A stretch of 64,000 bases of DNA from Dolichospermum sp. DET69 (GTDB lineage Bacteria; Cyanobacteriota; Cyanobacteriia; Cyanobacteriales; Nostocaceae), in the NCBI GenBank assembly GCA_017355425.1, contig CP070233.1:3513501-3577500 (forward strand), given 5' to 3'. Below the pieces are notes generated by a model that did not search any database, was not told the origin of the DNA, and was given only the letters and a program-made list of their open reading frames with translations. Made by a program: the position numbers and the translations under genes. Each line of letters begins with the position of its first letter. Positions within the stretch are counted from its first letter, which is position 1. This document shows positions 19,732 to 29,436 of the stretch, piece by piece.

Positions 19732-21462
19732 CTACTTTTTGAATATAGATTTATTTACCTGTAACCAAATTTCCAAACTCACCAATAACCACAGCTTAAC
19801 ACCATATCTTCCCCAAACATCCCCTTTAAAATCTAACCACTCACGCAATATATCCTGATTGATATAAGCTGAAATCTCACTATTTCTATTTAACAATAAT
19901 TTCCTCGCTTCCTGTTGCCAATATTTTCTAAATCCCAATTGGACAGGAACCATCATCCCACTTTTAGGACGATGAATAATACTAGGTGGTAAAATATCAC
20001 TAACTGCTTTTTTTAAAACTGCCTTTTCCTCAACTCCTGAAAGTTTATATTCTGGAGGAATTTGCATACTTAATTCAACTACGCGCTGGTCAAATAATGG
20101 TGACAAACCTTGTAAATCTGCTGCTTGGGTTAAATTATTCACCTTGGTTAAAATCTGATCTGCACCTTTAAATTTAATATTCAATGCCATTAATCTATTT
20201 AAATAATTAGCATCAGCATTTAAATCATTATAAAATACAGATGGTTCATTTTTCAAACTTTGCCAAATTTCCGGTTTTAAAAGTTGCGGCAAATCTAAAG
20301 CGCACTTTTGAAAAGAAATTAAAAATGCCTGTAGTGAATCCTGGTTATTAATAGCACCATATAAACTATTAATTAACATGGGTTGATTTTTTGGACCACC
20401 AAAACAAGGATCTCCTCCTTCTCCATTGAGTGTAATCTGCACGTTTTCCCGTGCCATTCTACCTATTAATAAATTTGGGACTGTTAAAGGATCTCCAATA
20501 GGATCATCTAAATAAGCCATTGTTTCGGGAAGACCTTCCCACATATCCCGCAAGGTAATTTCTAAAATATGATGTTGCGTTTGGCAATATTGAGCAACTA
20601 AACTAGAAAATTCTAATTCGTTCGCAGTTTCTGCACCAAAATGAATAGAATAGGTATGAATTGGTGCATGATGCAATTTTGCTGCTAATGCGGTAATACT
20701 GCTAGAATCTAAACCACCAGAAAGAAAAATACCCACAGGTTGATTTTCTGGTAAATATTCTTTAACAACTTGTTCAAGTAAAGAACGGAGTTTTTCTGCA
20801 TACCATTCTAAAGATTGATTTGTGTCTATAATTTGTTCTTTTAGTTGCCAATAATGATAATATTTATTTAATGGCATTTGCAGAAAAGTACCAGGACGAA
20901 TTTCCTTGATATCTTGCCAAAGTGTCCTTTCTCCAGGCACAAATGCACAACAAAGATAATCTCGTAATGCAATTAAATCTAAATTATCACTACGATAAGG
21001 TGCAAGAGTTCTTAATTTTGAGGATATCCAACAAGTTACACCAGTTGTAGTATAATATAAAGTGTTGCCACCTATGGCATCTCTAATTAAATATAATTCC
21101 TGTTTTTCACAATCCCAAACTACTAACCCAAACATTCCCACTAGTAGGGTTAAACATTCAGAATTGTATTTTTCCCAAAGTTGAGCAACCAGTTGTTGAT
21201 TACTGCAAGGATCATTAATTTCAATTCCTAATTTTTGCAGTAATTCACTTCGATTACTTAGCCAAATATCCCCAACTACTACAAATCTTTTAGTCGGACT
21301 CAGTGCAAATTTTTCTGATTTGGAAATAACTGCAAATTGCTGATCTTGCCAAATTACATCTGCTGTTAAATTATCGAGTTTTCCGTAAGCTACGCACCAA
21401 CTAGACTTAAATTTAATATTGGCAATGGAAGATTGAGAAGTTTTAAAAAAATTAAATAGCAT
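19732..21462 (-). CDS. Second asparagine synthetase-like protein without the glutaminase Cys
   Basis: With the start at MLFNFFKTSQSS (576 residues; an in-frame start 33 bp upstream would fall within a hairpin), the protein has an Ntn-like N-terminal domain without Cys2 and an AsnB synthetase domain with PP-loop GIFLSGGLDSSSITALAAK near 247 and LNGEGGDPCFGG near 345. C-terminal KKAVSDILPPSIIHRPKSGM matches the family. It is distantly related to the 13657-15360 protein and may act on a related substrate. It is separated from sodB by a hairpin. Confidence 0.85.
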   Translation of the reverse strand: MLFNFFKTSQSSIANIKFKSSWCVAYGKLDNLTADVIWQDQQFAVISKSEKFALSPTKRFVVVGDIWLSNRSELLQKLGIEINDPCSNQQLVAQLWEKYNSECLTLLVGMFGLVVWDCEKQELYLIRDAIGGNTLYYTTTGVTCWISSKLRTLAPYRSDNLDLIALRDYLCCAFVPGERTLWQDIKEIRPGTFLQMPLNKYYHYWQLKEQIIDTNQSLEWYAEKLRSLLEQVVKEYLPENQPVGIFLSGGLDSSSITALAAKLHHAPIHTYSIHFGAETANELEFSSLVAQYCQTQHHILEITLRDMWEGLPETMAYLDDPIGDPLTVPNLLIGRMARENVQITLNGEGGDPCFGGPKNQPMLINSLYGAINNQDSLQAFLISFQKCALDLPQLLKPEIWQSLKNEPSVFYNDLNADANYLNRLMALNIKFKGADQILTKVNNLTQAADLQGLSPLFDQRVVELSMQIPPEYKLSGVEEKAVLKKAVSDILPPSIIHRPKSGMMVPVQLGFRKYWQQEARKLLLNRNSEISAYINQDILREWLDFKGDVWGRYGVKLWLLVSLEIWLQVNKSIFKK

Positions 21463-21474
21463 GAGTTTGAGTAT

Positions 21475-21508
21475 TTGGGAGGAGGTAATTATCAATTACC
21501 TCTTCTCC
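21475..21508. terminator. Hairpin between sodB and the synthetase-like gene
   Basis: GAGGTAATT and AATTACCTC pair perfectly around a 3-4 nt loop, extended by GGGAG/CTCCC on either side. It follows the sodB stop by about 10 bp and precedes the next gene, so it can end the sodB message, although no T-run follows. Confidence 0.55.
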
Positions 21509-21517
21509 CATTAAAGT

Positions 21518-22117
21518 CTAAGCAGCAAAATTTGCCGCGACAAAATCCCAATTCACCAAATTATCTAAGAAATTCTTGATGAATCCGGGACGAGCATTTT
21601 TGAAATCAATGTAGTATGCGTGTTCCCAAACGTCAATGGTAAGCAGTGCTTTTTTACCATGTGCCAGGGGGTTTTCAGCGTTGGGGGTTTTCATAACTTT
21701 GAGTGTACCACCATCATCAACCAACCAAGCCCAACCACTACCGAATTGAGTTGCAGCAGCAGCGGAAAATTCTTCTTTGAACTTCTCGAAGCTACCAAAA
21801 TCTTTTTCAATTTTAGCCGCTAATGCGCCTGTAGGTGCGCCGCCACCTGCTGGTTTCAAGCAATTCCAGAAGAAGGAATGATTCCAAACTTGAGCCGCAT
21901 TGTTGAAGATTCCCGCTTTAGCAGAGTCTTTAAAAGCAATTTGGATCACTTCTTCTAAAGACTTATTAGCTAATTCTGTATCCTTCGTCAAGTTGTTGAG
22001 GTTGGTTACATAAGCTGCATGATGCTTACCATAATGATACTCAAAGGTTTCAGCTTTCATGCCATAAGACTCTAAAGCGTCCGTTGCAAAAGGTAAAGGA
22101 AGTTGTGTAAATGCCAT
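21518..22117 (-). CDS. sodB: Iron superoxide dismutase
   Basis: A cytoplasmic Fe-type SOD of 199 residues that disproportionates superoxide. Visible are MAFTQLPLPFATDALE, the helix with YHYGKHHAAYV (metal His), AAQVWNHSFFWNCL (second metal His and the Fe-type NHSFFW context), FGSGWAWL, and DVWEHAYYIDFKNARP (Asp and His ligands). No export signal is present. AGAGGA precedes the ATG. Confidence 0.97.
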   Translation of the reverse strand: MAFTQLPLPFATDALESYGMKAETFEYHYGKHHAAYVTNLNNLTKDTELANKSLEEVIQIAFKDSAKAGIFNNAAQVWNHSFFWNCLKPAGGGAPTGALAAKIEKDFGSFEKFKEEFSAAAATQFGSGWAWLVDDGGTLKVMKTPNAENPLAHGKKALLTIDVWEHAYYIDFKNARPGFIKNFLDNLVNWDFVAANFAA

Positions 22118-22506
22118 TTTATGAAATCCTCTTTTTACTGTTTTCTAGTTGCAAGCTATGAAGGAAGCTTAGGAAATTACAGATTTTGTATGGTGTTTTT
22201 TTATATCCTTAGTATGGGGACATAAAACTTAACATTTTTATTCTACAGTAGTTTGTCAATAAAGCAAATAACGCCAAAATAGGGAGTTTAATCAGCTACT
22301 ACTCCAAAATATATAATCATCAACTGGGGCTAATATCCATCTCAAGTTAGATGAATTAATATGTAAATAGTTTACGATACTATGTTAACAACCAAAAATT
22401 TGCACTACTCAAAAGTAGGGTGGGCAATACCTAGCAAAACCCGCCTATTTGTCGTTACTCAGCTAAAACGCACCTAATTTAAATATTCGGGCGGGCAGGG
22501 ATGCCC

Positions 22507-22716
22507 CTGACAGGTGTAGGTTTTTAATATTTTCTGTAGAGCCAAGACTAGGAAGACAAGGAAGACAAGGGGGATTTTATCCACAAAACACTCAATTGTA
22601 GTGTGTTCTATTACCAATCATACATTCCTTTCTACGGTTTTCCTCCCTTGTCACCTTGTCTGCCTTGTCCCCCAAGTCTTGTCCTCAAGACAATGTAAAA
22701 AACCTACACTTGTCAG
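22507..22716 (+). mobile_element. MITE with CTGACAGGTGTAGG ends (copy 2)
   Basis: A 210-bp copy with the same termini as at 9612. It is flanked by 11-bp direct repeats CAGGGATGCCC and CAAGGATGCCC (10/11), which establishes an 11-bp target duplication. The target was another dispersed repeat, GGGCAGGGATGCCCACCCC. Confidence 0.85.
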
Positions 22717-22741
22717 CAAGGATGCCCACCCCACAATGTTT

Positions 22742-22831
22742 AGCATGAAATACAATCGAGTGCGGGTAAACCCCGCCCCTACAGGGTTTGTGATTTAATG
22801 ACTGTATCTCATTTAAGTGCATACCGCTATA
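22742..22831. repeat. TATAGCGGT-family repeat (copy 2, inverted)
   Basis: It matches 2903-3005 in the opposite orientation (AATACAATCGAG, CCCCTACAGG, ATGACTGTATCTCATTTAAG, GCATACCGCTATA). The left end is truncated. Confidence 0.6.
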
Positions 22832-22861
22832 AGAGGTTATACAATTTAAATGCGGAACAAC

Positions 22862-24481
22862 TTACCAATGCGAAAGACGCTGATTGTAATGGCTAATAAT
22901 TTGTGCCGCAACCTCAGAAGCAGTTAAACCATCGGTTTGGAGTTCAATAGCATCAGCCGCTTTTTGCAAAGGGGAAACCTTCCGAGTGCTATCTTTCAAG
23001 TCGCGTTCAGCAATATCCCGTTCTAGCTGTTCTAAACTAACTTCGGGTTGATTTTGGGTTTGAAAGTCTTGCTGACGACGACGCGCCCGTTCTCCCACAG
23101 AAGCAGTTAAGAAAATTTTAATTTCCGCATCTGGGAAAACATGAGTGCCAATGTCTCGACCTTCAGCCACTAAACCCCCACGTTGTCCCCAACTTTGCTG
23201 TTGTTGCACCAATGCTTGCCGAACTGCACTTTGGGCAGCGATCGCAGATACAAGAGATGTCACTGCAATTGTGCGAATTTTTTGAGTGACATCTATATCA
23301 TTAATCTGGACTTTGACGGGAGATTGCAAACTTTGGCTAGGAGTCAGTTCAATTTTACACCGAGTCGCTAATTCAGCAACAGCACAATCGTCATCAATGG
23401 CAATCCCCTGTTCCAGCACCAGCCAAGTAATAGCCCGGTACATAGCCCCCGTATCTAGATATACTAAGCCTAATTGATGTGCCACTTGGCGAGCGACTGT
23501 AGATTTACCAGCACCAGCAGGGCCATCAATAGCGATAATCGGTTGGCGTAACCCGTCGTTGACATCGCGTAAAACCGTGTTGTCAATTAGCCGTGTAGAA
23601 CCAAGACGAGCAGCGATCGCCAACATTCCTTCATCCTCAACTTTTTCTAAAAACATCAACGTATTCGGTTCAACTAATTCAATATATTCCAAGCTGATAT
23701 TGCTAACTTTGGCGATTTCTTGCCGCGCCAATGCTATGAGTTCACTGCTGTGACGAACGCCAGCCCGAAACGCCGCTTCAGCTTGCCGTAAACCTTTAAA
23801 TAGCACCCTTGCTTGCTCTTTTTCTGTGGTAGTCAAATATTGATTACGAGAACTTAAAGCCAAGCCGGAAATTTCCCGCACTGTAGGACAAGTAACAATC
23901 TCTACTGGCAAATTTAAATCAGCTACTAACCGTTTAATAATTGCTAGTTGTTGACCATCCTTTTGTCCGAAGTAAGCTCGGTCAGGTTGTACCAAATTAA
24001 AAAGCTTGGTAACAATCGTGGCCACTCCTTGAAAATGACCCGGCCGAAAATTACCACACAAGCTAGATATCATATCAGATGGAGGGATCACTTGTGTCAC
24101 CTGAGTTTCTGCTATATTCTTCCCAGGTATACCAATTTCTTCCGGAGTTGGGGCGAAAATCACATCTACCCCAGCTTGTTCACAAAATTGTCGGTCTTGT
24201 TCTAAAGTCCGGGGATAGCTTTGATAGTCCTCATGGGGTCCAAATTGCAGGGGATTGACAAAAATACTGACAATCACCGTCGAATTTTCCTGTCTAGCTC
24301 GGTTAATTAAGCTTAAATGACCTTGATGTAAACCCCCCATAGTTGGCACTAAACCAACATCTGTGGGATACCAACTAGTTTGTTCATCAAGTCCGAGATC
24401 CTCTGGTGGCCGCCGCTGGCTTTGGCAGCGGCGGCGATTTAAATAGCAGCGTAAAGCTGCAACTGTTGTCAGCACACGCAC
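22862..24481 (-). CDS. panC-cmk: Bifunctional pantoate-beta-alanine ligase / cytidylate kinase
   Basis: A 539-residue fusion found in cyanobacteria. Residues 1-310 are pantothenate synthetase (VGLVPTMGGLHQGHLSLI, IFVNPLQFGPHEDYQSYPR, YFGQKDGQQLAII), which joins pantoate and beta-alanine using ATP. Residues 313-539 are CMP kinase (IIAIDGPAGAGKSTVAR, YLDTGAMYRAITWL, AEGRDIGTHVFPDA, ERARRRQQDF), which phosphorylates (d)CMP. The two activities belong to coenzyme A and pyrimidine nucleotide metabolism. Confidence 0.97.
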   Translation of the reverse strand: MRVLTTVAALRCYLNRRRCQSQRRPPEDLGLDEQTSWYPTDVGLVPTMGGLHQGHLSLINRARQENSTVIVSIFVNPLQFGPHEDYQSYPRTLEQDRQFCEQAGVDVIFAPTPEEIGIPGKNIAETQVTQVIPPSDMISSLCGNFRPGHFQGVATIVTKLFNLVQPDRAYFGQKDGQQLAIIKRLVADLNLPVEIVTCPTVREISGLALSSRNQYLTTTEKEQARVLFKGLRQAEAAFRAGVRHSSELIALARQEIAKVSNISLEYIELVEPNTLMFLEKVEDEGMLAIAARLGSTRLIDNTVLRDVNDGLRQPIIAIDGPAGAGKSTVARQVAHQLGLVYLDTGAMYRAITWLVLEQGIAIDDDCAVAELATRCKIELTPSQSLQSPVKVQINDIDVTQKIRTIAVTSLVSAIAAQSAVRQALVQQQQSWGQRGGLVAEGRDIGTHVFPDAEIKIFLTASVGERARRRQQDFQTQNQPEVSLEQLERDIAERDLKDSTRKVSPLQKAADAIELQTDGLTASEVAAQIISHYNQRLSHW

Positions 24482-24632
24482 AAAATACCCCTAGTTCCTT
24501 TCTATCCTTTCCCCCGTTAGTTTATATCTGATAGCGCAGAGTGGCGCAAGCAATAATTGGGGGATAATGATCAATGAACCAGGGGTTAATTAATATTGAA
24601 GAGCGAAAAGAGAGTCAGAACTAGGAAGCGGG

Positions 24633-25829
24633 TTATCTTCCCAAAACCTCAAGACTGACTGGAGCAACACCACTGCCAATCATGCCTAATAATCTAGCAG
24701 CACCAGCGGAAACATCAATAATTCGACCCCGGATGTATGGACCTCTGTCATTGATTCGCACGACGACAGAGCGACCATTACGGGTGTTAGTTACACGGAT
24801 TTTTGTCCCCAGGGGTAAGCTCCGGTGAGCAGCAGTTAATCCTTCAGGATTATATCTTTCACCACTGGCTGTTTGACTGCCAGAGCCATCATAACCGTAC
24901 CAAGAAGCTACGCCCTGAAAACTGAGATTGATATTACCGAAGGCAATCTTTTGCGGTAGCTTGAGTGGGGATGCTGATTTAGCTACTGGTAAGTTAGTAA
25001 TTTCGTTAATGGGAGACGCGTTGCCTATGAGTCTCCGCAGTCTATTAGTTGCTTGTAAGGCATCTTGGGAAAGATTTACGGTTTGCACCACCCTGTCACT
25101 ATGGGCGCTATCTGCCAATCGTATCCCTTTATTGACTTCTACCAGTTCTTGACCGTCAATTGTAATGGTGTAGCGCTCGCCTGACGGTTGTTGACTTAAG
25201 AAGCCTTTTTTATCGGCTTTATTGTTAATTATGGAATTATCCGCTGCTTTCCAACTAACGGTAATCTTGCTTGCGTCTACATTTTTTTCGATGAGTTCAT
25301 TAATTCTAGCGGCTATGACACTAGCTTTCTGAACTGGTTCATTGTCAACGGAACTAACTTTTTTGTTAAATTTGATTGTATTACCAGCATTGCTAAAACT
25401 GGCAACCTTGGCTGAACTGGTAGTAACAAGAGAGTCAGAATTGACATTCTCATTATTGCTAATTACTCCAACTTTGGTTTCTTTTTTACTAACTGGGGTA
25501 GAACCCAGAAACGTCAGAACAGGAATGTCCCGAACATAAAGAGTTGCTGCTTGTAAACCACGAACACTGTGAGGATAAATTCTAGTAATCACAGGATCTG
25601 AGGTGGGTTTTTCTGTTGGGGATTGGTATTCTCCTACTTTGACAGCATCACCTGTTAGTGATACTTGGCTAGTTGGGGAACTTTCCTCACTAGTTTGAGT
25701 TCGACCAACTAAGGGTAAACCCAAAACAGCCAGAAATACGGCAACTGTAGTCCACAAATGTCTTTGATTCATGCGTCCGATTTTAAAGCGACTATAGAAC
25801 TTAAGTTTTTTGATTAGCGGGTTTTTCAC
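24633..25829 (-). CDS. RlpA-like septal ring lytic transglycosylase
   Basis: A 398-residue exported protein: an N-terminal hydrophobic segment after MNQRHLWTTVAVFLAVLGLP (residues about 20-40), a long low-complexity middle, and a C-terminal double-psi beta-barrel (RlpA family, about residues 305-398) with GVASWYGYDGSGSQTASGER, LPLGTKIRVTN, VRINDRGPYIRGRIIDVS. RlpA proteins cleave naked glycan or act at septa; in cyanobacteria such proteins act in the cell envelope. The start could be the first Met or the Met at residue 20, which fits a signal peptide better. Confidence 0.85.
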   Translation of the reverse strand: MKNPLIKKLKFYSRFKIGRMNQRHLWTTVAVFLAVLGLPLVGRTQTSEESSPTSQVSLTGDAVKVGEYQSPTEKPTSDPVITRIYPHSVRGLQAATLYVRDIPVLTFLGSTPVSKKETKVGVISNNENVNSDSLVTTSSAKVASFSNAGNTIKFNKKVSSVDNEPVQKASVIAARINELIEKNVDASKITVSWKAADNSIINNKADKKGFLSQQPSGERYTITIDGQELVEVNKGIRLADSAHSDRVVQTVNLSQDALQATNRLRRLIGNASPINEITNLPVAKSASPLKLPQKIAFGNINLSFQGVASWYGYDGSGSQTASGERYNPEGLTAAHRSLPLGTKIRVTNTRNGRSVVVRINDRGPYIRGRIIDVSAGAARLLGMIGSGVAPVSLEVLGR

Positions 25830-26538
25830 CTTGTGAATAGTGACTTTCGCTGGAAACTCGAACCCGTTCCGTTTTCACTTTGTGTTTTGTAACTCGAATA
25901 CATTAGCATGAATTTTTGGGCTTGGGGATCAGGGTTTTAGCGTAAGTCTCCAACCAATGGCCAAATTTACAGTTAGATTTGAGCTTGTAAACCGTGATTA
26001 ATTCAGGACTTTGGCTATGTAACGTTTTTTTTTAAAATTTCCATATTTTCTTAAAAAAACTTAATCTTGGCTGATCATGTAATTCAACGGTTACTACCTA
26101 ACATTTCTTATCAGTAATCGCAAATCTTGAGGTATTGAAAAGCCTATCAAGCTAACTTGCGTTTATATAAAATCTTACTTTCAATAATTTGATTATCAGC
26201 AGATATAATCAGAGAAAACACAATCTATACAAAGGTTGAACCCTAAAAATCTTTTGGTCTTTTTCACTCAATACATAGTTTTTTATCTACATTCTAGATA
26301 AGTAAATACAGCTAAATATTTTTCATTAATTAGTCTTAATTTATACATAAAATACCAAAATAATAAAAGTGATTTATCTCCAGTAAGTATTTATTCTTAT
26401 CCCCCGATCAATAATAAATGAGACAATGAGAAGAGTGGCAAGCACATATATATGCACACTAAGGTATAAAATAAAACTATAGAATAGCTATTTTCGTAAT
26501 AATACTAGTAATCAATTTTGTATCAATCAATCAACCCT
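25830..26538. other. 709-bp AT-rich intergenic region
   Basis: Between the rlpA-like gene and the glutaminase remnant, on diverging strands. I see AT-rich promoter-like DNA but no gene, tRNA or clear repeat. Confidence 0.4.
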
Positions 26539-26820
26539 ATGTCTAATCCAGAAAATCCAGAAATATTACCACCAGCACTTTTAGACATTCTCCAAGAATT
26601 ATACTCCCAGTATAAATCCCTGAAAGATGGTGTAGTAGCCAACTATATTCCCGAACTTGCAAAGGTAAATCCCGACTTATTTAGCATTTGTATTGTGACT
26701 ACAGATAGTCAAATTTACGAAGTTGGCGATTTTCAATAACTGTTTACTATCCAGTCAATTTCTAAAGTCTTTGTCTATGGACAGGCATTAGCAGATCATG
26801 GTAGGGATTATGTTTTAAAG
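26539..26820 (+). pseudogene. glsA: Glutaminase gene remnant
   Basis: The ATG at 26539 opens MSNPENPEILPPALLDILQE, and then KDGVVANYIPELAKVNPDLF, ICIVTTDSQIYEVGDF, the N-terminal part of a GlsA-type serine glutaminase. An in-frame TAA then interrupts the frame, after which the family sequence resumes ([27 protein letters not shown]), including the S-x-x-K catalytic motif SISK. The homology then stops and a 137-bp tandem array begins about 40 bp later. Only about 95 of some 300 codons survive. Confidence 0.85.
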
Positions 26821-26862
26821 TGTGTGAGGAACTATCGCAACGGTTGGGATTACATCTTTTTG

Positions 26863-28180
26863 GATGATTAATTGCTTTCACACATTAATTAATCATCTTC
26901 ATCAAATTAATCACGTAAATCATAGTGCAGAACTTTTAATGCTAGTGTTTATTATGGAAAATCCGTCTGAACTATGATTTTTATGATTTTTGTGATCAAG
27001 ATGATTAATTGCTTTCACACATTAATTAATCATCTTCATCAAATTAATCACGTAAATCATAGTGCAGAACTTTTAATGCTAGTGTTTATTATGGAAAATA
27101 TGTCTGAACTGTGATTTTTATGATTTTTGTGATCAAGATGATTAATTGCTTTTACACATTAATTAATCATCTTCATCAAATTAATCACGTAAATCATAGT
27201 TCAGAACTTTTAATGCTAGTGTTTATTATGGAAAATCCGTCTGAACTATGATTTTTATGATTTTTGTGATCAAGATGATTAATTGCTTTTACACATTAAT
27301 TAATCATCTTCATCAAATTAATCACGTAAATCATAGTTCAGAATTTTTAATGCTAGAGTTAATTATGGAAAATCCGTCTGAACTGTGATTTTTATGATTT
27401 TCGTGATCAAGATGATTAATTGCTTTTACACATTAATTAATCATCTTCATCAAATTAATCACGTAAATCATAGTTCAGAATTTTTAATGCTAGTGTTTAT
27501 TATGGAAAATCCGTCTGAACTATGATTTTTATGATTTTTGTGATCAAGATGATTAATTGCTTTCACACATTAATTAATCATCTTCATCAAATTAATCACG
27601 TAAATCATAGTGCAGAACTTTTAATGCTAGTGTTTATTATGGAAAATATGTCTGAACTGTGATTTTTATGATTTTTGTGATCAAGATGATTAATTGCTTT
27701 TACACATTAATTAATCATCTTCATCAAATTAATCACGTAAATCATAGTTCAGAATTTTTAATGCTAGAGTTCATTATGGAAAATATGTCTGAACTGTGAT
27801 TTTTATGATTTTTGTGATCAAGATGATTAATTGCTTTTACACATTAATTAATCATCTTCATCAAATTAATCACGTAAATCATAGTTCAGAATTTTTAATG
27901 CTAGAGTTCATTATGGAAAATCCGTCTGAACTGTGATTTTTATGATTTTTGTGATCAAGATGATTAATTGCTTTTACACATTAATTAATCATCTTCATCA
28001 AATTAATCACGTAAATCATAGTTCAGAACTTTTAATGCTAGTGTTTATTATGGAAAATATGTCTGAACTGTGATTTTTATGATTTTTGTGATGAAGATGA
28101 TTAATTGCTTTCACACATTAATTAATCATCTTCATCAAATTAATCACGTAAATCATAGTTCAGAATTTTTAATGCTAGAT
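26863..28180. repeat. 137-bp tandem array, about 9.6 copies
   Basis: Exact 137-bp periodicity (unit starts at 26863, 27000, 27137 and on). Each unit holds two stem-loop-forming pairs: GATGATTAATT with AATTAATCATC, and AATCATAGTTCAGA with TCTGAACTATGATT. Units differ by single-base variants (TTTCACAC/TTTTACAC, AGTGCAGA/AGTTCAGA, TATGTCTGAA/CCGTCTGAA) that shuffle between copies. It replaces the 3' part of the glutaminase gene and runs up to the parA end. No frame stays open. Confidence 0.95.
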
Positions 28181-28224
28181 ATTCAGATCCCCCACTTTAA
28201 AAAAAAATAGGGGCTATATTCAAT

Positions 28225-29109
28225 TTACAATTTCTGCAATAATTCCTGAGTTAATTGCATAAATGCTTTAGAACCTGCTGTATTCGGACTTAGTAAGGAT
28301 ACAGGCATAAAACTATCAACAGCTTTAGCAACATTAACATCAACTGGTATTTGTGCTTTACAGATTTTATCTACTCCAAAATCTTCGATAACTCGGTGCA
28401 TTACCTGTTTATAATATCTACCATTTAGGAGATTTGCACTGGACATACTAAAGACAATTCCCAACATTTTAATATCTATGTTGGCTTCGTGTTCGTGACT
28501 TTCTTTTAATTGGGCAATGCGTCTTTCTAAAAGTTGAATTCCCACAACAGATAAGGGTTCTGGTTTAGCTGGGAGAATATAGAAATCACTTGTAGCTAAA
28601 GCACTGCGAGTTAATAGATTGTAACCGGGAGCGCAATCTAAAAGAATAAAATCATATTCATCTCGCACGGGTTTTAAAATATCTCTAATTAAAACTCTTT
28701 CAAAGCGATTCCAGATATTTTCAAAATCCTGTTCTCCCAATGCTACTGATTGATTATGCAGCATTTCCGAAACGACAAATTCATCATATAAGTCTATATC
28801 TCCCGGTAATAAATTTAATCCGGTCAGATTACAAATTTGAGGTTGAATGATATCCCCAATTGTAAATTTTGCTTCTGGTTCAGGGTTAATAATTTGATCT
28901 AGCAAATATCTAAATGTCTTTCGTTGCTTGCGACGTTTGGCAAAATCTACTGGTGACATTAAACTCAGTGTGGCACTAATTTGACTGTCTAAATCTAAAA
29001 CCAGGACTTTTTTTCCGTGATTTTTCGCCAAGCAAGTAGCTATATTGACGGTGATGGTAGTTTTACCGACTCCACCTTTCATGTTTGCGGTTGCAATTAC
29101 ATATCCCAT
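28225..29109 (-). CDS. ParA-family partition-type ATPase
   Basis: A 294-residue P-loop ATPase of the ParA/MinD group: deviant Walker A KGGVGKTTITVN (residues 11-22), LDLDSQ (A' motif, about 41-46), and DFILLDCAPGYNLLTR (Walker B, about 155). It resembles chromosome or plasmid partition ATPases, but no ParB gene or parS-like repeat is adjacent. It is separated by 327 bp of repeats from the nuclease-translocase gene on the same strand, so co-operation is possible but not shown. Confidence 0.88.
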   Translation of the reverse strand: MGYVIATANMKGGVGKTTITVNIATCLAKNHGKKVLVLDLDSQISATLSLMSPVDFAKRRKQRKTFRYLLDQIINPEPEAKFTIGDIIQPQICNLTGLNLLPGDIDLYDEFVVSEMLHNQSVALGEQDFENIWNRFERVLIRDILKPVRDEYDFILLDCAPGYNLLTRSALATSDFYILPAKPEPLSVVGIQLLERRIAQLKESHEHEANIDIKMLGIVFSMSSANLLNGRYYKQVMHRVIEDFGVDKICKAQIPVDVNVAKAVDSFMPVSLLSPNTAGSKAFMQLTQELLQKL

Positions 29110-29436
29110 TTTTAATTCCCCTACTGACGCTTTTCCATTGAGGTAGCGTTCATATTATCTAATAGATTTTCACTTTGGTTAATTTTAGTCTTTTGGGGGA
29201 TGTGGAAAAGTAGGATTTGTAATAGATACCATTTCTTTATGAGAATGGACTTAATTAGCAAATGTAGAGACGTTCTTAATTAGAGAACTCCACAAAAAAA
29301 ATAATCCAATCTTGTGGGATGGGCATCCTGCCCGTCCTTGTATTATTAACAAAGATGCCTGCACCACAAGAGAATTTGGGATATTTTTTGATTTGGAGGT
29401 CTCTTAGCAGATGTAGGGACGTTTCATGAAGCGTCT
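29110..29436. repeat. Palindrome-rich spacer
   Basis: It contains a GTAGAGACGTTC unit near 29265, a CTTGTGGGATGGGCATCC repeat near 29318, and the inverted repeat TGTAGGGACGTTTCATGAAG...CTCTACA (about 29413-29442), which runs into the 3' end of the next gene. The last one is a palindrome of the same family as 39142-39169. Confidence 0.65.

Larger units (their letters stand above)
22118..22861. other. 744-bp intergenic region with nested repeats
   Basis: Between sodB and panC-cmk lie the sodB promoter region, a GTAGGGTGGGCAATACC repeat near 22418, a GGGCGGGCAGGGATGCCC repeat split by a complete MITE (22507-22716), and a TATAGCGGT-family repeat (22742-22831). No gene was found. Confidence 0.7.
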
